From: Streptomyces sp. STR69
Lineage (GTDB): Bacteria > Actinomycetota > Actinomycetes > Streptomycetales > Streptomycetaceae
Reading direction: 5' to 3'
NCBI RefSeq assembly: GCF_024519455.1
Contig: NZ_JALJRY010000011.1
Span: 124,001-188,000 of the forward strand
DNA length: 64,000 bases
A program made the position numbers and the translations under genes. Under the pieces are notes generated by a model. That model was not told where the DNA came from. It made no database searches and saw only the letters and a list, made by a program, of their open reading frames with translations. How positions within the stretch are numbered: the first letter of the stretch is position 1; each line of letters starts with the position of its first letter. This document shows positions 59,628-64,000 of this stretch, one piece after another.

Positions 59628-59681
59628 CGGAAGAGGAATGTCAAAGAAAGTATCAGACAGTGCGATGGAGGCTCGTACAGG

Positions 59682-59996
59682 ATGACACCACAGCCCAGAC
59701 CGCACAATCGGCCTGCGGGCCATGCGATCATCGACGCCATGGCCCGCAGCAACTACGAACCTCCCGCCGACGCAGCGGCCCTTTTCGCCCAGATCAAGGC
59801 GGCTCACGACACCCTCCGCCAGCTCCGCGAGCCCCTCCGCGAGATGGCCGTACGCGAGATGCGCGAGAACGGCGCCACCATCGGCGACCTCGCCCGCCTC
59901 ACCGGCTACGACGACGAGAAGTACCGCCGCATGGGACGGGAGGCCGGCATCGAACGACTCCGGCCTCCCACCCGCGGCCGGCTCACGAGCGACTGA
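59682..59996 (+). CDS. Small helix-turn-helix regulator
   Basis: 104 residues; the second rightward gene of the prophage. A helical first half (AALFAQIKAAHDTLRQLREPL) precedes a helix-turn-helix (VREMRENGATIGDLARLTGYDDEKYRRMGREAGI). GGAGG lies about 10 bases before the ATG. Its stop slightly overlaps the stop of the opposing gene. Confidence 0.68.
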   Translation: MTPQPRPHNRPAGHAIIDAMARSNYEPPADAAALFAQIKAAHDTLRQLREPLREMAVREMRENGATIGDLARLTGYDDEKYRRMGREAGIERLRPPTRGRLTSD

Positions 59997-60555
59997 CCCT
60001 GTTCTCCGTCAGCAGATACAGACGATCGCCTTCGTAGCGGGCCGGGGAGCCGGAATCGCCGTCCGTGCAGGCGTCGTTCACGCACCAGGCCCTTGGCCGG
60101 TCGTCGTCCGCGCGCCCGTACACGGTCCGCTCACCGCAGGCGAGGCACAGCGCATGCCGGAAGTGGACGGACGGCCCGCGCAGGCCGAGGACCGTCAGCA
60201 CGGTGCCGTGCCAGCGGGCCACCGTCCGACGCACCTCCGGCTCCCGGTCGGTGTTCTGCGCGCCCGGCTCCAAGGCCTTCAGCGCCCGGTACCACGACTG
60301 CGTGTGCTCGGAGTTGCGGAGCCCGGCATCGAGCCGGACGGCCTCGGCCTTGATGCGCTGGCTCCAGGACAGGGCCTCCAGGGACGTCGGCGGACGCGAC
60401 CCGGGCGGCGCATGTCCGCCGTCCGGCGCCGGCCTCGTACGCAGGGGCAAGTGGTCGAGGCGGTCGAGCAGGCCAGGGCCGCCGTCGCCGGGATGTTCGT
60501 CGTCGCCGCGATACTGGTCGAGCAGATCGCGCACCAGGTCGTCGATGCTCATCAT
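59983..60555 (-). CDS. Hypothetical early protein with a zinc-like C-terminus
   Basis: 190 residues. A helical middle (SWSQRIKAEAVRLDAGLRNSEHTQSWYRALKAL) and CLACGERTVYG...CVNDACTDGD near the end. ATG at 60555 overlaps the previous stop (ATGA). Confidence 0.62.
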   Translation of the reverse strand: MMSIDDLVRDLLDQYRGDDEHPGDGGPGLLDRLDHLPLRTRPAPDGGHAPPGSRPPTSLEALSWSQRIKAEAVRLDAGLRNSEHTQSWYRALKALEPGAQNTDREPEVRRTVARWHGTVLTVLGLRGPSVHFRHALCLACGERTVYGRADDDRPRAWCVNDACTDGDSGSPARYEGDRLYLLTENRVSRS

Positions 60556-61070
60556 CGGCCCACCCCCCGGATCAGGGCGAACAGCTCCTCGACCTCCACG
60601 ACGTTCAGGCGGCCCCATTCGCCGAGCGCGTACCGCAGGCGCACGTCGATCTGTGCGGCCGTCGCCGTCTGGATCCAGTGCACGGCCATCTCGCGGGCCT
60701 CGTCGGGGGTCAGCTCGCCCCGCATGGAGCCGCGCCCGATATGTACGAGCGGCTTCCCAGTTCGGGCGCCGGCCACAGCGTGGATGCGGAGCGCGGACGG
60801 AGTAGGAAGCACAGGGCGCCGCTCGCGAACCTCTTTGAGTACGGTCCCCAACATCTGGTCGTCCGCGCGGAACTCCTCGCGAAATGCCCCGATGAGGGCG
60901 ATGTCCGTCTCGGCGGAGATGGCTGCCGACATGAGATCGCGGGCGGTGGCGAGTACCACGGGCGGCATCAGCAGGGCACGGATCGGCCCCCATTTCAGAA
61001 GGCAGGCCGCTTTCCCTGTGTCGTCGAGCGTGGACTCGATCCAGCAACCGTCGCACTGTTCTTCAGGCAT
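60552..61070 (-). CDS. Hypothetical early protein
   Basis: 172 residues from ATG at 61070. It opens with EEQCDGCWIEST, then a long helical region and ELTPDEAREMAVHWIQTATAAQ. Function unknown. Overlaps both neighbours. Confidence 0.62.
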   Translation of the reverse strand: MPEEQCDGCWIESTLDDTGKAACLLKWGPIRALLMPPVVLATARDLMSAAISAETDIALIGAFREEFRADDQMLGTVLKEVRERRPVLPTPSALRIHAVAGARTGKPLVHIGRGSMRGELTPDEAREMAVHWIQTATAAQIDVRLRYALGEWGRLNVVEVEELFALIRGVGR

Positions 61071-61524
61071 CGCCGTCGCCCCCGATGCGCCAGTTCGGGC
61101 CGCGGAGTACGTGGGAGAGGACTTCGGGGCCGAACTGGTCGCGCGGCAGCCGGACCTTGGCCCGCGGGTATGCGCGGAAGCGCTCCAGGTCGAGAGTGCA
61201 CACTGCGTCAACGCCCTGGCCGTCCGGGTCGGGCTCGTACTGGACAGGCCAGCGTGCGACGAGCCGCCGCGCGTACCAGCTGGAGGCGTGACGTTTCTTC
61301 CACATCTGCCACGTCGATGCCGGCACCTCGTACGTGACCCGCTGTCGGGCCACGACCTGCTCGGGTGGTAGCTCGTCGACGAGCACCTTGGTGCGCATCT
61401 CGAAGAGCAGCCGGTCGAAGACGGTGTGCTGAAGCGAGATATCGGCGTCGAGGAGCAGCCCGGCGTCGACCGTGGACCGGGCCGCGTACGTCCTGAAGGC
61501 CAGCAGGAGGGATTCGTCGATCAC
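61063..61524 (-). CDS. Hypothetical early protein
   Basis: 153 residues from GTG at 61524, which forms GTGA with the upstream stop. LLLDADISLQHTVFDRLLFEMRTKVLVDELPPEQ and WQMWKKRHASSWYARRLVARWPVQYE suggest an alpha/beta protein. No family recognised. Confidence 0.6.
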   Translation of the reverse strand: MIDESLLLAFRTYAARSTVDAGLLLDADISLQHTVFDRLLFEMRTKVLVDELPPEQVVARQRVTYEVPASTWQMWKKRHASSWYARRLVARWPVQYEPDPDGQGVDAVCTLDLERFRAYPRAKVRLPRDQFGPEVLSHVLRGPNWRIGGDGDA

Positions 61525-61670
61525 GTGGTACCGCCGAGGATGACGGTCTTCAGCAGTTCCAGAGCCTCCGTGCGGGTGAACCCGGCGTCGATCCATGCCT
61601 GGTACAGCTCGTGTTGCTGGACTGCGGCTGCGGCGAGTTCGGTGATCGGGTCTGGTATCTCGTCAGGCAC
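61521..61670 (-). CDS. 49-residue protein
   Basis: GTG at 61670, stop at 61521-61523. An acidic, helical microprotein (ITELAAAAVQQHELYQAWID then FTRTEALELLKTVILGG). Both ends overlap neighbours, so it fills the operon exactly. Its fifth codon is ATA, rare in this host and matched by the tRNA(UAU). Confidence 0.55.
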   Translation of the reverse strand: MPDEIPDPITELAAAAVQQHELYQAWIDAGFTRTEALELLKTVILGGTT

Positions 61671-61758
61671 CGCTGGCCTCCGGAGCATCGTCCGCCAGGT
61701 GCAGGCGGAAGCCGCGGGTGAAGCTGGGTCGCATGCTGATCCCTTCCTTCATGGTCAT
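61663..61758 (-). CDS. 31-residue protein
   Basis: ATG at 61758 overlaps the previous stop (ATGA) and the stop overlaps the next GTG start by 8 bases. Reads MTMKEGISMRPSFTRGFRLH and a short acidic end. An internal ATG at 61734 has GGAAGGG upstream and would give 23 residues. Confidence 0.45.
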   Translation of the reverse strand: MTMKEGISMRPSFTRGFRLHLADDAPEASGA

Positions 61759-61958
61759 CGGCTGCACTTGGGACAGGCGAGGTCTTCGAGCTCGCGGCAG
61801 ACGACACAAGTGGTCTCGTCGGAGTCGTCACCCCAGGGCAGGTTGGAGACGTCGGTGCCGCAGAGCGCGATGTCCGGGGTGCACGAGCACGCTGCGTGCA
61901 TGAGGTCGTCGCCGCTGCCCGCATCGGCAACTACCGGTTCGGGTGCGAGTGCGGTCAT
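61755..61958 (-). CDS. Small cysteine-rich protein
   Basis: 67 residues with CSCTPDIALC, CVVC and CPKC, able to bind zinc. Similar small proteins occur in streptomycete elements. Overlaps both neighbours (ATGA pattern). Confidence 0.6.
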   Translation of the reverse strand: MTALAPEPVVADAGSGDDLMHAACSCTPDIALCGTDVSNLPWGDDSDETTCVVCRELEDLACPKCSR

Positions 61959-62227
61959 GGCCGGGTCACCTCCAGGCGCCGCCTTCCGCCGCCGCGCATC
62001 TGCTGCGGCTGCACGTGATAGCCGGCCTCGCGGAGCTCGATGGTGATCGCGGCGAGCTGATCCGCCTCACCGGGGCCGTCCCAGAAGACGTGCACGATCC
62101 GGCGCCCGGACTGCGCGACGCGGACGCCCGGGTCCCAGTCGCCGCCCTCGAACTCGGAGTGCTCGTGCCCCTTGTCGACGAGGAACCGGTCGACACTCGA
62201 AGCCCTGATCAGGCGTCCCACGGTCAC
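61955..62227 (-). CDS. Hypothetical small early protein
   Basis: 90 residues. VDRFLVDKGHEHSEFEGGDW and RIVHVFWDGPGEADQLAAITIELREAGYHVQP suggest a small alpha/beta fold. It sits between the RNA ligase gene and the cysteine-rich gene. Confidence 0.62.
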   Translation of the reverse strand: MTVGRLIRASSVDRFLVDKGHEHSEFEGGDWDPGVRVAQSGRRIVHVFWDGPGEADQLAAITIELREAGYHVQPQQMRGGGRRRLEVTRP

Positions 62228-62793
62228 TGCTCCTTCGGAACGAAGTCGCGCGACTTGATCTTCGCCATGCGTCCGTCGGGGTGGTGCCAGACGAGGCCCT
62301 CGTACTCGCGGTCGAGGAGCCAGTCCCGGAGGCCGTCGTAGTCGCGCGGCGCTGCCTCGATGTCGGCGCGCTCGGCGGCCGGTGCATAGCCGTGCGGGAT
62401 GAGGGCGTGGCAGTCGAATCCATCCGGGTTGCCGTTGATCTTCGGGCCCACGAGCTCGTATGTCCCGGGTCCGTCCACGTGGTGGGCTGCGGCCTCAGCG
62501 TGGATCTTCGAGAACGGCGACTGCGCCATCGGCTCCCAGCCGACGAGCTTCCCCGTCGTCTCGTCGTGCTCCTCGACGACGTAGCCCGGCGGGATGTCTC
62601 TGCGGGGCTTGACCTCGCGGCGAGCCCACCAGTTTCCGTGCTCGTCGAGCATCGTGCAGGTGCCGTCCCACTTGCGGGTCGCGAGGCCTTCACCGTTGAT
62701 GACCCACTCGCAGCCAGGTGTGACGACGGGCAGCACGGTACGGATGCGGCCCAGGCGCAGGTCGCGGGCGAAGAGGGTGGGGATCTTACGCAT
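62224..62793 (-). CDS. RNA ligase-like covalent nucleotidyltransferase (DUF5565-type)
   Basis: 189 residues. Motif I is RKWDGT with the adenylated lysine at residue 41. Motif IV is EGLVWHHPDG and motif V is AKIKSRDF, in the order and spacing of the RNA/DNA ligase superfamily. There is no extra OB-fold or zinc domain, which suits a small RNA ligase. ATG at 62793 overlaps the upstream stop as TGATG. Substrate unknown. Confidence 0.8.
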   Translation of the reverse strand: MRKIPTLFARDLRLGRIRTVLPVVTPGCEWVINGEGLATRKWDGTCTMLDEHGNWWARREVKPRRDIPPGYVVEEHDETTGKLVGWEPMAQSPFSKIHAEAAAHHVDGPGTYELVGPKINGNPDGFDCHALIPHGYAPAAERADIEAAPRDYDGLRDWLLDREYEGLVWHHPDGRMAKIKSRDFVPKEQ

Positions 62794-63260
62794 CAGCTCT
62801 GTTCCTTGTTCTGGCAGTCGGGGCACGGTTTCGGGTGGGGTTCTCCGTACGCCTGGTTCCAGTTCGTCCAGTCGGGGACGTAACCGCGGTCCTTGCAGCG
62901 CGCGCAGGATGGCGGTTGAGGCGGGTCGAGGATGGCGTCCAGGCGGTCGGCGAGCCATCGTTCTCCAGGCATTTCCCGCAGCTGGTCACACAGGGCGCGA
63001 ACCTTGTCGATGGTGCTGTCGGCAGCCTTGGCTCTCTGTGCCCACGCTCTGGCCTGTTCCACGGCGCGTTCGCGGGCTCGGGCCGCTCGCATCGCCTCGT
63101 CGAGGTGGTCGAGGCCTTGGCGGTCGTGGCCGGCGATCCAGCCCATCGAGCGGCACATGTGCTGGATCGTGTGGCGCGCACTGGCCAATTCCCCACGAGT
63201 CCACGAGAGTTGGTCCCGCACTTCTTCCGGGGTGGCGTCCGGCTGGAGGCCCGTACGCAC
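62793..63260 (-). CDS. Helical protein with C-terminal zinc-like motif
   Basis: 155 residues from GTG at 63260 (GGAGG 6-7 bases upstream, 2 bases past the previous stop). A long charged helical region precedes CARCKDRGYVP and CPDCQNK, a four-cysteine set typical of zinc ribbons. Function unknown. Confidence 0.62.
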   Translation of the reverse strand: MRTGLQPDATPEEVRDQLSWTRGELASARHTIQHMCRSMGWIAGHDRQGLDHLDEAMRAARARERAVEQARAWAQRAKAADSTIDKVRALCDQLREMPGERWLADRLDAILDPPQPPSCARCKDRGYVPDWTNWNQAYGEPHPKPCPDCQNKEQS

Positions 63261-63262
63261 CC

Positions 63263-64000
63263 TCAGACCTCCGTCGCGCGGGCAAGGCGGCGCGTCTCTG
63301 GTTCGGCGGGGTGACCGACAGCTTCGAGGGCACGGTTCACGGCGAGCCAGATGTGTGCTGTGCGCGCAGACTGGGTGGTCGGCCAAGCCCCGCGGAGGGT
63401 CGCTACGTACTCATTGACGGCCTTGTAGGCGCGCTGTCGAGGGGTGAGGTCGGCGCCCTCCGACTCGGCTGGCGGCACCGGGATGTCGGGGCCTCCCGTG
63501 CGCACCTCGGGGTGGTGCTCGCGAACGTGGTCGTCCATGAGGTGGCGCGGGACAAGCGCGCAGCTCTCGCAGTACGGGCACGGGTCCCGTACCTCGACCC
63601 CAGTCAACGGGCCCTGGTTCGAGGGGCCTTGGTCGTAGCAGCCGCCTTCTCCCGGGTGCTGGTTCACACAGTTCCCGCACGTGCTGCAGGCGTGATCGGG
63701 GTTCGTGCAGTTCGGCGCCGGAACTCGGCCGTACTTCACTTCGCCGTCGACCATCGGGTACAGGGCGACGGTGTCCGACCAGTGGAAGCCGCGCTCGTCG
63801 ATGTGGTCGCCGTGGTGCCGACCGGCCCGGATGCACAGCCGGGGGGCCTGGTGGCCGTGGTACTGCGCGGAGCACTCGGTGGAAGGCACGACCTCGTCGG
63901 AGTCGGCCCACCCGGGCAGCGTGCAGTCCTGTGCGTTCTCGGACACGCACGCCTCGGGGTTGTTGAGAGCCTCCAGCAGTTCGGCCCCGGCGGACCGTAC
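63263..64000 (-). CDS. Cysteine/histidine-rich protein, start uncertain, possibly running off the window
   Basis: From GTG at 63946 the protein has 227 residues, with CSAQYHGHQ, CTNPDHACSTCGNC, CPYCESCALVP and HHPEVRTGG, so several zinc sites are likely. The frame stays open without a stop to 64,000 (a further stretch reading AELLEALNNPEAC), so the true start may lie outside the window. The C-terminal half is helical. Confidence 0.55.
   Translation of the reverse strand, partial: VRSAGAELLEALNNPEACVSENAQDCTLPGWADSDEVVPSTECSAQYHGHQAPRLCIRAGRHHGDHIDERGFHWSDTVALYPMVDGEVKYGRVPAPNCTNPDHACSTCGNCVNQHPGEGGCYDQGPSNQGPLTGVEVRDPCPYCESCALVPRHLMDDHVREHHPEVRTGGPDIPVPPAESEGADLTPRQRAYKAVNEYVATLRGAWPTTQSARTAHIWLAVNRALEAVGHPAEPETRRLARATEV

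Larger units (their letters stand above)
18520..64000 (-). mobile_element. Integrated siphovirus-type prophage with a transfer-like module (right end outside the window)
   Basis: A continuous leftward array of phage genes ordered early-terminase-head-tail-lysis. The left edge is set at the terminator after the last lysis-region gene and is approximate. No integrase, excisionase or att repeat was found, so these must lie beyond 64,000 or the left edge lies within 14,369-18,520. An FtsK/TraB-type translocase and small membrane proteins give it a plasmid-like section. Confidence 0.9.

Noticed and set aside
61663..61758. RiPP precursor
   Set aside because: The short peptide has no leader/core pattern and no maturation enzymes nearby; the operon context fits a phage microprotein.

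Overview
The window looks like a Streptomyces chromosome carrying an integrated tailed phage. The evidence is the very high GC content, frequent GTG and TTG starts, GC-rich UUCG-type hairpins, two recurrent streptomycete intergenic elements, and protein families typical of that genus. No database search was run. All names come from motifs, lengths and gene order read directly in the sequence.

Chromosomal part, about 1-14,400. It opens with the last codons of a dimethylarginine dimethylaminohydrolase gene overlapping rocD (ornithine aminotransferase). Then come a ferrous-iron uptake pair efeO-efeB, a secreted phosphoesterase/phospholipase C with a C-terminal membrane anchor, a PlsC-type acyltransferase, a secreted tripeptidyl aminopeptidase-like hydrolase, and a complete urease operon reading leftward (ureABC-ureF-ureG-ureD). 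Convergent ends carry strong hairpin terminators.

Accessory strip, about 14,080-18,520. It holds an orphan Phd/YefM antitoxin, a small GntR regulator, two or three small leftward genes, a DUF6879 protein and a Scr1-type helix-turn-helix regulator. Several of these genes have a -10 hexamer 6-7 bases before the start codon (leaderless mRNAs). Four hairpins share the loop heptamer CTTCCGA. No integrase or att site could be identified here.

Prophage, about 18,520 to beyond 64,000, almost entirely on the minus strand. Read in the direction of transcription, from the right end leftward, it contains: (1) a long chain of start-stop-overlapping early genes (about 64,000-50,150) that includes a KWDG-motif RNA ligase, a DUF932 protein, a tRNA with a UAU anticodon and an RlaP-like nucleotidyltransferase; (2) a plasmid- or ICE-like transfer block with small membrane proteins and an FtsK/TraB-type translocase, followed by tandem palindromic operators; (3) an independent lower-GC lipoprotein and pentapeptide-repeat pair; (4) HNH endonuclease, small and large terminase, portal, prohead protease and HK97-type capsid; (5) fibre, connector and tail genes, including a tail assembly chaperone with a -1 GGGAAAC slip site and a 1,524-residue tape measure protein with a lysozyme-like domain; (6) minor tail proteins, a glycine-rich tip protein, a GH25 endolysin, a holin, a coiled-coil membrane protein and a collagen-like membrane protein. 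Two small helix-turn-helix genes on the plus strand (49,871 and 59,682) sit beside inverted-repeat operators and are the likely control points.

The most interesting aspects are a siphovirus that also carries a conjugation-type DNA translocase, a possible RNA-repair set (RNA ligase, nucleotidyltransferase and tRNA-Ile(UAU)), and the tandem operators spaced two helical turns apart.
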